A DNA stretch of 64,000 bases from Nocardioides malaquae (GTDB taxonomy: Bacteria > Actinomycetota > Actinomycetes > Propionibacteriales > Nocardioidaceae), in assembly GCF_015070385.1 (NCBI RefSeq), contig NZ_JADCSA010000004.1:1-64000 (forward strand), written 5' to 3'. Position numbers and translations under genes: made by a program. Numbering within the stretch: position 1 is the first letter of the stretch; each line of letters starts with the position of its first letter. The notes beneath the pieces were generated by a model. It worked only from the letters and a program-made list of their open reading frames with translations. It made no database searches and was not told the DNA's origin. Positions 36,513 through 47,997 of this stretch are shown here, in pieces.

Positions 36513-38726
36513 TCAGTGCTCGATCTCCTCGATGACGCGCGCCCCGAGGGTGCGCTTGAGCAGCTCGGCGCTGTCCATCTCCTGCACCTCGGCGTCCGGG
36601 TCGTCGCGGCTCACCGCGGCGTCGGCGAGGGCGCGTACGTCCTCACCTGCGGGCGGACGCTCGCCCGTGCGGGTCTGCTGGATCGCCTGCCGCGCCGCCG
36701 CGACCGCCTGCGGGTCGACGGGAGCCGCTGGAGGCGTCGGGTCCGCGGGCACCGGGGGGCGCTGACCGGAAGGGCCCTCGTCCGGGGGTGGCGGGGGCTC
36801 GCGGTCGAAGTCGGGCGGCGGGGGCGGGTCGTACGCCTCCGGCGCCGGCGCTGCCGGCTTCACCGCAGGCGTGACGACGGTGTGCGCCGGTCCGCTGCCC
36901 CCGGGCTTGATGCCGGGGTCGACGACGGCCTCGACGTTCCAGGCCACCCCGATCACGTCGATGGCTGCCTCGCGGACCACCAGGTCGCTGCCGCCCTTGA
37001 CGAACGACTCCCGGGCCCCGGGGTTGTTGAAGCCCAGGGTGAGGGTGGTCGCGTCGACCCCCGTCACCTGGGCGTTCTGGGTCAGCAGCATCCAGGCCAG
37101 GCGGCGGCGGCTGCGCACCGCGTCGACCACGTCGGGCCACAGGCGGCGCACGTCGGCCAAGGTCAATCCGCCGGCCGGCGCGCCCGGGGGATCCACCGGT
37201 GCCTGCCCGGGGTTCTGCCCGGCGGGCGGCTGGTCCCCGTGTCCGGTCTGCGGCGTCGCCGACGGGGTCGGGGCGTGCTCCTGGGCGGGGGCCTGGGGCC
37301 GCTCGGCCTGGGGCTGGGGTCGCTCGGCCTGGGGCTGCGGCTGGTCCGCGGCAGGCTGGGCCGGCGTCTGGGCGTGCGACCGGCCGGCTGGGGCCGCCTG
37401 GCCCTGGGTCGCTGAGGCTTGAGGCGATGGAGCCTGGGCCGGCGCGGTCTGGGGTGCAGCGGAGGACGCCGGGGGCGCCATGTGGGCCGCCGGCGGAGCT
37501 GCCGTGGGACGAGACGCGGGTGCCGTCGGTGCCGTGGGTGCCGCCGAGGGCACGGCGCCGATCTCGAAGCGCTTCTCCATGCGGTCGAGGCGTGCCTGGA
37601 CACCCTCGGTGGCGTGGTCGGCACCCGGCAGCAGGACCCGGGCGCAGATCAGCTCGAGGAGCAACCGGGGCGAGATGGCGCCCTTCATGTCCATCAGCCC
37701 GGCAGCCACGAGGTCCGCCGCGCGGGAGAGGTCGGCGCCCCCGAAGCGCGCTGCCTGGGCGACCAGCCGCTCGCCCTGGTCCTGGGAGACGTCGATGAGA
37801 CCGGTGGCGGGCGCGTCGGGCACGGCGGCGACGATGACCAGGTCGCGCAGGCGGCGCAGCAGGTCCTCGGCGAAACGTCGCGGGTCCTGACCGGACTCGA
37901 TCACCCGGTCGACCACCCCGAAGACGGACTGGCCGTCGGAGGCGGCGAAGGCGTCGACGATGTCGTCGAGCAGCGTGTCGGGCGTGAAGCCCAGCAGGGC
38001 GACGGCCAGCTGGTGGGTCACGCCCTCGGGCCCGGCGCCACCGATCAGCTGGTCGAGCACGCTGAGGGTGTCGCGCGCGGAGCCGGCGCCGGCGCGCACG
38101 ACGAGCGGCACGGCCGCCGCCTCGATCGCGATGCCCTCGCGGGCGCAGAGATCGGTCACGTGCTCCGACAGCATCCGCGGCGGGATGAGGCGGAAGGGGT
38201 AGTGGTGCGTGCGCGAGCGGATGGTCGCGATGACCTTCTCCGGCTCCGTGGTGGCGAAGATGAAGCGCAGGTGCGGCGGGGGTTCCTCGACGAGCTTGAG
38301 CAGGGCGTTGAAGCCCTGGTTGGAGACCATGTGGGCCTCGTCGATGATGTAGATCTTGTAGCGGTCGCGCACCGGCGCGAAGAACGCCTTCTCCCGCAGG
38401 TCACGGGCGTCGTCGACGCCACCGTGGGAGGCGGCGTCGATCTCGATCACGTCGATGGAGCCGCCACCACCCGTGGCGAGGTCGCGGCAGGAGTCGCACG
38501 CACCGCAGGGCTCGGCGGTCGGCGCCTGCACGCAGTTGAGCGTACGCGCGAGGATGCGCGCCGACGTCGTCTTGCCGCAGCCGCGTGGCCCGGAGAAGAG
38601 GTAGGCGTGGTTGACCCGGTCGTTCGCCAGGGCGTTGCGCAGCGGCTGGGTGACGTGGTCCTGGCCGATGACCTGGGAGAACGTCTCGGGCCGGTAGCGG
38701 CGGTAGAGAGCGAGCGGGGAGTCCAC
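36513..38726 (-). CDS. dnaX: DNA polymerase III subunit gamma/tau
   Basis: A 737-residue clamp-loader subunit. The AAA+ domain has Walker A (GPRGCGKTTSARIL), a zinc module (CGACDSC, with a further Cys upstream) and Walker B (IYIIDEAHMVS). Residues about 395-510 are a low-complexity run rich in Ala, Pro and Gln, and the C-terminal part contains a tau-like domain (LADVRRLWPDVVDAVRSRRRLAWMLL). There is no visible slippery sequence forcing a gamma form. The GTG start at 38726 has TAGGGT six bases before it. Confidence 0.95.
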   Translation of the reverse strand: MDSPLALYRRYRPETFSQVIGQDHVTQPLRNALANDRVNHAYLFSGPRGCGKTTSARILARTLNCVQAPTAEPCGACDSCRDLATGGGGSIDVIEIDAASHGGVDDARDLREKAFFAPVRDRYKIYIIDEAHMVSNQGFNALLKLVEEPPPHLRFIFATTEPEKVIATIRSRTHHYPFRLIPPRMLSEHVTDLCAREGIAIEAAAVPLVVRAGAGSARDTLSVLDQLIGGAGPEGVTHQLAVALLGFTPDTLLDDIVDAFAASDGQSVFGVVDRVIESGQDPRRFAEDLLRRLRDLVIVAAVPDAPATGLIDVSQDQGERLVAQAARFGGADLSRAADLVAAGLMDMKGAISPRLLLELICARVLLPGADHATEGVQARLDRMEKRFEIGAVPSAAPTAPTAPASRPTAAPPAAHMAPPASSAAPQTAPAQAPSPQASATQGQAAPAGRSHAQTPAQPAADQPQPQAERPQPQAERPQAPAQEHAPTPSATPQTGHGDQPPAGQNPGQAPVDPPGAPAGGLTLADVRRLWPDVVDAVRSRRRLAWMLLTQNAQVTGVDATTLTLGFNNPGARESFVKGGSDLVVREAAIDVIGVAWNVEAVVDPGIKPGGSGPAHTVVTPAVKPAAPAPEAYDPPPPPDFDREPPPPPDEGPSGQRPPVPADPTPPAAPVDPQAVAAARQAIQQTRTGERPPAGEDVRALADAAVSRDDPDAEVQEMDSAELLKRTLGARVIEEIEH

Positions 38727-38732
38727 GTGTGA

Positions 38733-38738
38733 ACCCTA
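38733..38738 (-). promoter_or_regulatory. -10 element of dnaX, leaderless
   Basis: TAGGGT on the minus strand, six bases before the GTG at 38726. Confidence 0.5.
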
Positions 38739-38823
38739 ACCACCCACGCCGACGATCACCCAGAGCAGCATCATCCAGGGCAGCGGCGGATGGACACCGC
38801 GGCGCACGGCGCACGGAGACGCA

Positions 38824-38915
38824 AAGGCCCCCCGTGCACCCGACAGAGCCCACCTGCCCTTGCTGCCTTCCGGCCCTGGGGGATTGAGTGAGATGCCGCC
38901 GCACGGGGGGTTGCC
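38824..38915 (-). ncRNA. ffs: signal recognition particle RNA, small bacterial type
   Basis: The minus strand carries the universal SRP RNA apical core GGCCGGAAGGCAGCAAGGGC, and the ends pair over ten bases (complements of 38828-38837 and 38901-38910). It guides signal-peptide proteins to the membrane with Ffh. Position upstream of dnaX is conserved in actinobacteria. Exact ends are estimated. Confidence 0.9.
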
Positions 38916-39041
38916 GGTGAGTCTAGGCCAGCGGGGGTCGGCGTCACAAAGTGAGGTCGACGCCGAGACGTGCGGGGCCGCACGCCGCCCTGTGCGGAGG
39001 CGATTACCTGCCTCCGGGCAGCTACGGGTAACCTCTCCGGC

Positions 39042-39129
39042 GGAGGTATCGCCTAGTGGCCTATGGCGCTCGCTTGGAAAGCGGGTTGGGTTAACGCCCT
39101 CGGGGGTTCGAATCCCCCTACCTCCGCCA
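39042..39129 (+). tRNA. tRNA-Ser (GGA)
   Basis: Acceptor GGAGGTA pairs with TACCTCC. The anticodon loop CTTGGAAAG gives GGA. A long variable arm is present, and CCA is encoded (39127-39129). Confidence 0.95.
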
Positions 39130-39145
39130 CGGGTCTCGACCCCGT

Positions 39146-39178
39146 GAACGCCGGCCCGAGTCACTCGGGCCGGCGTTC
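39146..39178. terminator. perfect 15-bp hairpin between tRNA-Ser and the ESX operon
   Basis: 39146-39160 pairs without mismatch with 39164-39178. The three-base loop TCA is itself the stop codon (complement) of the minus-strand gene ending at 39161. Confidence 0.75.
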
Positions 39179-39412
39179 TGCGTCTGGAGCCGTTCCCTCG
39201 ACCGGGGTCGACCTGTCGGTCGCCTGCCCGCGGACCACGTCCACGACCGGCGGGACCGCCCAGACCAGTCCGGTCAGCGCGAGTCCGGCCAGCACCTGGC
39301 CCACTGCGCTGGGCCGGCGGGCCCACGCGTAGGCAGGGCCGGTGCCGAAGACCGCGGCCCCCAGGTGGCGAGCGACCCACCGCTGCGCCGACACCTCCTC
39401 GGCGCCCGTCAC
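39161..39412 (-). CDS. small membrane protein at the end of the ESX operon
   Basis: An 83-residue protein with one clear membrane segment (VGQVLAGLALTGLVWAVPPVVDVV, about residues 39-62, shown here as 20 or fewer: LAGLALTGLVWAVPPVV) and an acidic tail. No family recognised. The GTG at 39412 overlaps the EccD stop by four bases, so it is part of the ESX operon. It might be a reduced partner of the membrane complex. Confidence is limited by its size and because the terminator stem runs into its last codons. Confidence 0.45.
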   Translation of the reverse strand: MTGAEEVSAQRWVARHLGAAVFGTGPAYAWARRPSAVGQVLAGLALTGLVWAVPPVVDVVRGQATDRSTPVEGTAPDAERRPE

Positions 39413-40710
39413 CACGTCGGCCACCCGGGCGGACCGTCCGGCCACCACAACGCCGCGACGACGGCGAGCGGGAGGCAGACCACCATGAGCACCTCGAGGC
39501 CGTCCAGCGCCCACCGTGCCCATGGCGACTGCCCGAGCACGGGCCCCACGACGGCGCCGACGGCCACGCAGCCGACGGCGACCAGCGCCGCGGGCGTCCA
39601 GTCGGGCCGCAGGACCCCGGCGCAGAGCGCCAGTGTGAGCAGGCACGCGCCTCCCCCCGCGATCGAGGCCGACGTCAAAGCCCAGGAACGGTGGTGGCGC
39701 CCACGCAGCCACCGCAGCAGCACCACCAGCAGCACCGTCACCGCGTGAGCGGCGCCCGCCTCGACCGCGTACGGCACCACGCAGAGCAGCGTGGAGGTGC
39801 CGACGAGCGAGCTCGCGAGCACCATGCGGTGCGCCAGGGCGAGGTCTCCGTCCAGCCGGTCGACGTCGACCGGCGCGCTGTCGGACTGCCCCCGGGCGAC
39901 GGTCAGCTCGACCACGGCTCCCGGGAGCGCCCCGGCCACCAGGACGGCGACCACGACCGCCACGAGCACCACCTGCCACGGTGGTACACCCAGACGGCCT
40001 GCGAGCAGGGTCCCGGCCGCCCAGACCGTCGCGACCAGCAGCGGGGTTGCGTGGACCACCCCTTCGGGGCCCGCCCTGACCGCCAGCACGGCGGAGACCA
40101 CCGCCGCAGCGCCCAGCGGGACGTACGCACTCCAGAGAGTCGGTGCGACCAGGACGGAGGCGGCGGTTGCCGCGCCGGCCGCAGCCAACCAGGCCAGCGC
40201 CACGTGCCACCACCGTGGGTGGTGCTGGCGCCCGCTCGTCGAGGCGACGGCGAGGAGGATCGGGAGCCCCACGGCGACGAGCGCCCCACCGAGTCCGGGG
40301 CGCGGCGCCGCCGCCACGAGGGCCAGCGCGAGCACCACGGCACCACCTCCGACGGCGCGGGCCGCGTGCCCGGCGGCCTCGGTCCCCCACCCCGGCACGA
40401 CGACCCTGGCCCGGGCGTGGGCCGCCAGGACCAGGTCGTCGTGCACCTGAGGTGGGCTGTGCTCGGCCTGGGTGGCGAGCGTGAGCACGTCGCCGTGGCG
40501 GACGCCCTGCCGCCGCAGGTCGCCGTCACGGTCCAGCCGGACACCCGCCGCCGTCACCAGGCACGGGACCTGGCCCGTCTCCTCCCCGCCGAGTCCTCGC
40601 GCCACCTCGGGCAAGAACTCCCACACCGGGCTCTGGGCGGGCAGGCAGACGTCGAGACGTCGGCCGTGGCCCACCACCTGGACCCGGAGCAGCGACGGCC
40701 CGCCGCTCAA
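39409..40710 (-). CDS. eccD: EccD-like type VII secretion integral membrane protein
   Basis: A 433-residue EccD. Residues about 1-85 form the ubiquitin-like (YukD) domain, and about 11 hydrophobic helices follow from about residue 100. EccD forms the membrane vestibule of ESX systems. The start is a TTG at 40710 overlapping the WXG100 stop (TTGA). Length is slightly below the usual 470-500. EccB, EccE and mycosin genes are not found in this window, which is unusual. Confidence 0.82.
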   Translation of the reverse strand: MSGGPSLLRVQVVGHGRRLDVCLPAQSPVWEFLPEVARGLGGEETGQVPCLVTAAGVRLDRDGDLRRQGVRHGDVLTLATQAEHSPPQVHDDLVLAAHARARVVVPGWGTEAAGHAARAVGGGAVVLALALVAAAPRPGLGGALVAVGLPILLAVASTSGRQHHPRWWHVALAWLAAAGAATAASVLVAPTLWSAYVPLGAAAVVSAVLAVRAGPEGVVHATPLLVATVWAAGTLLAGRLGVPPWQVVLVAVVVAVLVAGALPGAVVELTVARGQSDSAPVDVDRLDGDLALAHRMVLASSLVGTSTLLCVVPYAVEAGAAHAVTVLLVVLLRWLRGRHHRSWALTSASIAGGGACLLTLALCAGVLRPDWTPAALVAVGCVAVGAVVGPVLGQSPWARWALDGLEVLMVVCLPLAVVAALWWPDGPPGWPTW

Positions 40711-40997
40711 CTGAACCGGCGTGCGCCGCGCTGGTCGGCGGACCGGTAGGCCTGGTTGGCCTCGTCGACGACCACGGCGAACTCACGCAGGAGCATCACC
40801 ATCTCGGCCATCGCCGCGTCCCACTGCCGCTGGGCGACCACGTAGCTCTCCTGGGCCGTGCCGCCCCAGCCGGACCGCAGCGGCGCCAGCTCACCCTCGA
40901 GCTGGTCGAGACGGCCCTCGATCCGGACGGCGGCGGCCACCAGATCCTGGCTCCCCCGCTCGAGGAGGGCGTGATCGACCCGAACACCCGTGAACAT
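40707..40997 (-). CDS. WXG100 family protein (Esx-type)
   Basis: A 96-residue helical hairpin protein of the ESAT-6/WXG100 family. The turn is LRSGWGGTAQESY (WXG at about residues 44-46). The C-terminus has YRSAD, matching the YXXXD/E secretion signal recognised by EccC. Size is normal. It is the second of two tandem WXG100 genes and probably forms a dimer with the other one as the secreted substrate. Confidence 0.88.
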   Translation of the reverse strand: MFTGVRVDHALLERGSQDLVAAAVRIEGRLDQLEGELAPLRSGWGGTAQESYVVAQRQWDAAMAEMVMLLREFAVVVDEANQAYRSADQRGARRFS

Positions 40998-41006
40998 CGC
41001 GCCCCC

Positions 41007-41333
41007 TCAGCCGAGTCGGCTGACGAGCAGCCGGGAGACGTCGGCCTGGGCGGCGTCGGTGGCGCTGGTGTCGCGCCCCGTCTCGTCCAGGGCAGCGGCC
41101 AGGTTGTCCAGGGCGCCGACGACGCGCCGCTGCTTGTCCTGCCACGTGCGGTGGAGCTGGGCGAATGCTCGGGCTCCCTCGCCCGACCACGAGGCACCGA
41201 GCTCGGTGATCTCCGTCTCCAGCTTGCTGCTCAGGGAGAGCACGTCCACCCGGGCGCGCAGCACCGTCTCCGACGCCGCTGCCAGCACCCCCTCCTCCGC
41301 GACCAGTCCTCCTGCCGGGGCCATCTGGTTCAT
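41007..41333 (-). CDS. WXG100 family protein, second copy
   Basis: A 108-residue protein with two helices and the WXG-type turn LGASWSGEGARAF (WSG) near residue 49. No YXXXD/E motif is evident at the C-terminus, so it may travel as the partner of the adjacent protein, which has one. ATG at 41333 is chosen; a longer open frame upstream is not supported and crosses the region before eccC. It heads the minus-strand ESX operon. Confidence 0.85.
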   Translation of the reverse strand: MNQMAPAGGLVAEEGVLAAASETVLRARVDVLSLSSKLETEITELGASWSGEGARAFAQLHRTWQDKQRRVVGALDNLAAALDETGRDTSATDAAQADVSRLLVSRLG

Positions 41334-41592
41334 CGTGCACCTCCATTGTCTCGCTGTTGCGCCGGGACCCGCTGCCCCGACCACGTCCACCGTGGTGGGG
41401 CCGCGCCGCGGTCGCCACCCCGCCCGGCGCATCACGTCAGATCTGTGGAGAACGCCCCCGCAGGCCCGCCACCAGACGTCCACAGGCACCCCACGAGGGC
41501 CGCACTCCCCACCCCACGGCAGCGAGCACCCGCCCGGCCCGCGCCGCCGCCCTAACGTCGCCCACCAGTCGCACCGTCCGTCAGGAGGACCT

Positions 41593-44500
41593 GTGTCCCT
41601 CGCGTCCCCCGCCCCGCTCGCCCCCGACGCCGGCACTGCCGCCGGGGACCCGCAGCGCACCATCACGCTGCCTGCGCCCCCGGAGCTCCCGGCCGCCGAC
41701 CAGGGCAGCGCGGTGCTCACCAGCACGCTGCCGATGCTCGCGGGACTCGGCTCGATGGTGATGATGGCGGGGATGAGCGGGGTCGGCCAGGGCCGCACCC
41801 TGGTGGCCGGCGGCTTCTTCCTGCTCTCCACGGCGATGGTGGTGGGCACGCAGGTGGCGCGTCAGCGGCGCCAGCACCGCCGCCGGGTCGACGAGACCCG
41901 CGCGGCCTTTCTGCGCGAGCTCGCTGCCGTGCGCGACCAGGTCGAGACGGCAGCGACCGAGCACCGCGCGCGGTTGCAGAAGACGCGTCCCACCCTCGAG
42001 ACCTGGCTAGCCGCGGGGGCACGGGGTGATGGACCCGATGACCACCGGGTCCGCGTGGGCGTGGCCACCCTGCCCACCGGCCACTCGCTCGTCTGCCCTG
42101 CGCCAGCGGACCCGGAGCGCGCCGATCCCTTCGCCCTGCGGGCGGTGCGAGCCCTGGCGTCCCGGGGAGCCCTGGCCGACGACACCCCCTTGGTGCTCGA
42201 CCTGACCGCGTGGGACGAGCTCGTCGTCACGACCGCCGCGACGACCGAGACATCGGCGGAAGCGGCCCGAGGGCTGGCCCGGCTGCTGGTCACCCAGGTC
42301 GCCGTCTCCCACTCTCCTGCCACCGCTCGCGTCGTCCTGGCCTGCGAGCCCGCACGGCTGCGCCACTGGGAGTGGCTCAAGTGGCTGCCGCACCACCGCA
42401 GCCTCACCGAGCGCGACGTCGGTGCGGGCCGTCGCCTGCTGGTGAGCGACGCCCCGTGGCCGCCCGACCTCGACGACACCCGCTCCACCCTGCTGGTGCT
42501 CGACGGGTCCGTCGCCGTGCCGAGGGCGCTGCTCGCGCGTGCTGGCACCACGGTGGTGCGCCTGTGGGAGGGCGAGCAGGCCGCCAGCCCCAACCCACGG
42601 CGCGCCGTCCTGGAGCTCGGCACCGGGGTCCCCAGCCTGCGCACCGTGGCCGGCGCCCTGCCCTGCACCTTCGACACCTGCTCGCCGACGCTGGCCGAGG
42701 TGGTCGCCCGCCGCCTGGAGGGCCGGGCCGACGTCGCCACCTGCCCGACCGGGGTTGCGCTGGACGACCTGCCCGCCATGGCCGGGATCGGCGACCTGGA
42801 CGCCTGGCAGGCGGAGACCTGGTGGTCGACCCGGGAGCCGACCGACGCGCTACGGGTGCCGATCGGCACCGACGAGAGCGGCGAGGTGCTGCACCTCGAC
42901 CTCAAGGAGTCGGCGCAGGGCGGCGACGGACCGCACGGGCTAGTCGTCGGTGCCACCGGGTCGGGCAAGTCCGAGCTGCTGCGCACCTTGGTCGTCTCCC
43001 TCGCCCTCCAGCACCCGCCCGAGGAGCTCGGCATGGTGCTGGTGGACTTCAAGGGCGGTGCGACGTTCGCCGGGCTGGGCGAGCTGCCTCACGTCGCGGC
43101 CGTGGTCACCAACCTGGGCGACGACCTGGCCCTCGTCGACCGGATGGCCGACACCCTCACCGGCGAGCTCGTACGCCGCCAGGAGCTGTTGCGGCGCAGC
43201 GGTCACGCGTCGCTGAACGAGCACCGCAACGCCCGACGGGCCGGCGCCGACCTGGAGCCCCTGCCCTCGCTCTTCGTGTGCATCGACGAGTTCTCCGAGC
43301 TGCTGACGGCCCGCCCGGAGTTCATCGACGTCTTCGTCGCCATCGGCCGGGTCGGACGCTCCCTCGGTGTCCACCTCCTGCTGGCCTCCCAACGGCTCGA
43401 GGAAGGACGGCTGAGGGGGCTCGAGACGCACTTGTCCTACCGGATCGGGCTCCGGACCTTCTCCGCCGCGGAGTCCCGGGCAGCGATCGGTCAGCCCGAT
43501 GCGCACCTGCTGCCGCCCGTGCCGGGAGCGGGCTACCTGGCCACGTCCGGCCAGCCGCTCGTGCGGTTCACCGCCGCGTACGTCTCGGGCCCGCCGCCCC
43601 ACCACGCCCGAGACACCGCCGTCGCGCCCCGTCCGCTGCCCTGGACCCTGCTGCCACTGCCCGACCGGCCCTCGCCGCGTCCCGCGCAGGCGCGCCACGA
43701 GGAGGTCGCCGGCGAGACCAGCACCGCCGACCTCGTCGTCGCCCGGAGCCGCCACGCGTCCCGCACTCGCTCGGTGTGGCTGCCACCCCTGGAGCGGCCA
43801 GCGACGGTGGGCGCCCTGCTCGCCGACGTCACCCACACGCCCGACCTGGGCCTGCACTCCCCCAGCTGGCGCGCTCGGTCCGGCCGGTTGCTCCCCCTCG
43901 GGCTGGTGGACCTGCCCCGAGAAGCACGCCGCGAGCTGTTCACCGTCGACCTCTCCGGCGCGACCGGCCACTGCGCCGTCGTGGGAGGTCCGCACAGCGG
44001 GCGGACCACCACGCTGCAGACGTTGGTGGCCGCGCTCGCGCTGACCGCCACCCCCGTCGAGGCGCAACTCCTCCTGCTCGACCACGGCGGGGGCGGGCTG
44101 GCACCCCTGGCCGTCCTGCCCCACGTCGTCGCGAGCGCCACGCGTGGCGAACCGCTCTTCGGCCACGTGGTGGAGGAGGTCGTCAGCCTCGTCGACCGCA
44201 GGGAGGCACTCTTCCGAGAGCACGGCATCGACTCCTTCGAGGCCTACGCGACCCGACGTCGGACCGGTGCCGTCGACGACGGCTACGGGGAGGTGTACCT
44301 GGTCGTCGACGGCTGGGGTGGGCTGCGCAGCAGTGACCACGAGACCGAGGCCGTCCTCCACCAGCTGGCCGAACGCGCCCTGCCGCTGGGGGTGCACCTG
44401 GTGGTCGCCACCCAGCGGTGGAGCGACCTGCGGCCCTCGCTGCGGGACCAGTTTGGCTCGTCGGTGGAGCTGCGGCTCGGCGACCCACTGGAGTCGACCC

Positions 44501-45465
44501 ACGACCGACGCCGTGCCGCAGCGGTGCCCCGTCGCGCCGGCCACGGCCTGGCCCCCGGTGGCCACGCCCTGCTGACCGCGCTGCCGGCCCTGGCTCCGAC
44601 CTCCGACAGTGCGCCACCACCCGACTCGGTCGCCGACCTGGTCGCCGCCGTCGACCGTGGGTGGCACGGCCCACGTCCCGCGCCCCTGGCCCATCTGCCC
44701 GAGCAGGTGGACCTGGCCCAGCTGCGCCGCGACACCGGCACTCCCCCCGAGCTCCTGCTCGGTCACGACGGCCGGGGGTGCGTGGCTCTCGACAGCCCCA
44801 GCCACCTGGTGGTCCGGGGCGCCCCGGGCTCGGGACGGACCACGGTGCTGCGCTCCCACCTGCAGGAGCTGCAGCGGCTGCACCCCGCTGCCGCACTGCA
44901 GGTCGTCCTCGTAGACCCACGCGGCGGGCTGCACGGCGAGGTCGCCGAGGACCAGCTGCTGCACCACCTCGTCAGCCGCTCCCAGATGCAGGCCCGGTTG
45001 GAGGAGCTCGCGTCCTACCTGCGCGGCCGACTGCCGGGCCCCGAAGTCACCGCTGACGAGCTCAGGAGTCGCACCTGGTGGCAGGGCGCGGAGGTCGTCG
45101 TGGTCGTCGACGACCACGACGTGGCGGTGGCGGGCGGATGGCAGGAGTGCGGGCTCCACCAGTTGGCCCCACTCCTGCCACGCGCCGACGAGGTGGGCCT
45201 CCACGTCGTCGTCGCCCAGCGCAGCGCGACCGGCTTCGGAGGTCGCGCCAGCGACCCCCTCATGCAGGCCCTCGTCGACCTCGAGGTGCCCGTCCTGGAG
45301 CTCGGGGAGGGCGCCTCGGCCGGGGCACCCGGGTCGGGCGGCGGCAGGTCCGCCCAACGCCGTACGGGCGCCCCGGTGGGTCGGGGCGTGCTGACGCGGC
45401 GCGGCCTGCCACCGGTCAGGCTGCAGGTGGCCCGCGCCGAGGCGCCGTCGGTTGCGCGCCGACGC

Positions 45466-45480
<15 letters not shown>
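41593..45480 (+). CDS. eccC: EccC-type FtsK/SpoIIIE ATPase of type VII secretion
   Basis: A 1295-residue single-chain EccC (EccCa and EccCb fused). Two membrane helices lie at about residues 48-95. Three ATPase domains follow: domain 1 has an intact Walker A (GATGSGKSELLRTL) and Walker B (FVCIDEFSELL); domains 2 and 3 have GGPHSGRTTTL and GAPGSGRTTVL, with Arg in place of the catalytic Lys. EccC powers export and reads the substrate signal. A CAGGAGGA site lies before the GTG at 41593. It is divergent from the substrate genes and overlaps its convergent neighbour by 15 bases. Confidence 0.93.
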
Positions 45481-47058
<1,578 letters not shown>

Positions 47059-47064
47059 GACCGC

Positions 47065-47070
47065 ACCCTA
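47065..47070 (-). promoter_or_regulatory. -10 element of the HerA-like gene, leaderless
   Basis: TAGGGT on the minus strand, six bases before the ATG at 47058. Confidence 0.5.
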
Positions 47071-47111
47071 GCCAGCGCCGGGATCGTCACGGCAGGGACA
47101 CGTGCCGTCGT

Positions 47112-47117
47112 TATAGT
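47112..47117 (+). promoter_or_regulatory. -10 element, leaderless
   Basis: TATAGT, the best -10 match in the window, seven bases before the GTG at 47125. Confidence 0.6.
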
Positions 47118-47124
47118 CACCCGG

Positions 47125-47436
47125 GTGATCTTCAAGCGCGTGGGCGACGGCCGGCCCTATCCCGGGCACGGGCTGACGTCGCGCGCGTGGGCGGCGATCC
47201 CTCCGAGCCAGGTGCGACTCGACCAGCTGGTGACCACGAAGGACACGCTCCAGCTGGTGGCGCTGCTCGACGAGGACTCCACCTTCTACGGCGACCTCTT
47301 CGCCCACGTCGTGCAGTGGCGCGGCGAGCTCTACCTCGAGGACGGCCTGCACCGGGCGTTGCGTGCGGCTCTGCAGCAGCGCAACGTGCTGCACGCGCGC
47401 ATCCACACGGTCGACGACGGGGCGGTCGGCTCCTGA
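47125..47436 (+). CDS. small conserved actinobacterial protein (VapB-like annotation in relatives)
   Basis: A 103-residue protein with VRLDQLVTTKDTLQLVALLDEDSTFYGDLF and QWRGELYLEDGLHRALRAALQQR (no more than these short stretches recognised). I recall close relatives being labelled VapB-family antitoxin, but there is no toxin gene beside it and no ribbon-helix-helix pattern, so I treat the function as unknown. The GTG at 47125 has a leaderless promoter. The downstream gene overlaps by one base (TGATG). Confidence 0.75.
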   Translation: MIFKRVGDGRPYPGHGLTSRAWAAIPPSQVRLDQLVTTKDTLQLVALLDEDSTFYGDLFAHVVQWRGELYLEDGLHRALRAALQQRNVLHARIHTVDDGAVGS

Positions 47437-47960
47437 TGGACCAGAAGTCGAAGTCGCGCCTGACCCTGGCCTCCCTCGTGGCGCTGCTGGTCGTCGCCGC
47501 CGTGGTCGGGTGGCAGGCCATGACCGCACCCTTCCCCGTCGCCGAGGACCTCCCGCCCTGCGTGGACACCTCGATCGCGAAGGGGCAGGAGGTCTTCCCC
47601 GACCAGGTGACGGTGAGCGTCTTCAACGCCAGCCGGCGCAACGGCCTGGCCTCGCGCACCATGAACGGCCTCACCAGCCGGGGCTTCGTCTCGGCCCGCA
47701 CCGGCAACGCCCCCGACACGCGGGTGCGCGGCGTCCAGATCTGGTCGCAGAACGCGAAGAACCCCGCGGTCGCCCTGGTCCGCTCCCAGTTCCGCCGGGC
47801 GAAGGTCACCGCCGGTCCGGCGCTCGGCCCCGGCGTCGTGGTCGTCGTCGGCGACGGCAACGTCGCGATGAAGCGTCCGAAGAAGTCGCCCACGTCCTAC
47901 GTCTCGACCACGCCCGCGACGATCTGCAGCCCGCCCGGTTCCACCGACCTCACCGACTGA
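47436..47960 (+). CDS. LytR C-terminal domain (LytR_C) envelope protein
   Basis: A 174-residue protein with an N-terminal signal anchor (residues about 8-29) and a LytR_C domain (VTVSVFNASRRNGLASRT, VRGVQIWSQNAKNPAVALV, VVVVVGDG). The catalytic LytR-CpsA-Psr ligase domain is absent, so this is a stand-alone accessory domain outside the membrane. Such proteins are common in actinobacteria and may help attach polymers to the wall. It is translationally coupled to the small gene upstream. Confidence 0.82.
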   Translation: MDQKSKSRLTLASLVALLVVAAVVGWQAMTAPFPVAEDLPPCVDTSIAKGQEVFPDQVTVSVFNASRRNGLASRTMNGLTSRGFVSARTGNAPDTRVRGVQIWSQNAKNPAVALVRSQFRRAKVTAGPALGPGVVVVVGDGNVAMKRPKKSPTSYVSTTPATICSPPGSTDLTD

Positions 47961-47997
47961 CCTCGGGCCGGGCGCCAGTGCGTCAGGTCGCCGGGCC

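Noticed and set aside
42940-45357. 805-residue minus-strand open frame
   Set aside because: Antisense to eccC, which has three recognisable ATPase domains.
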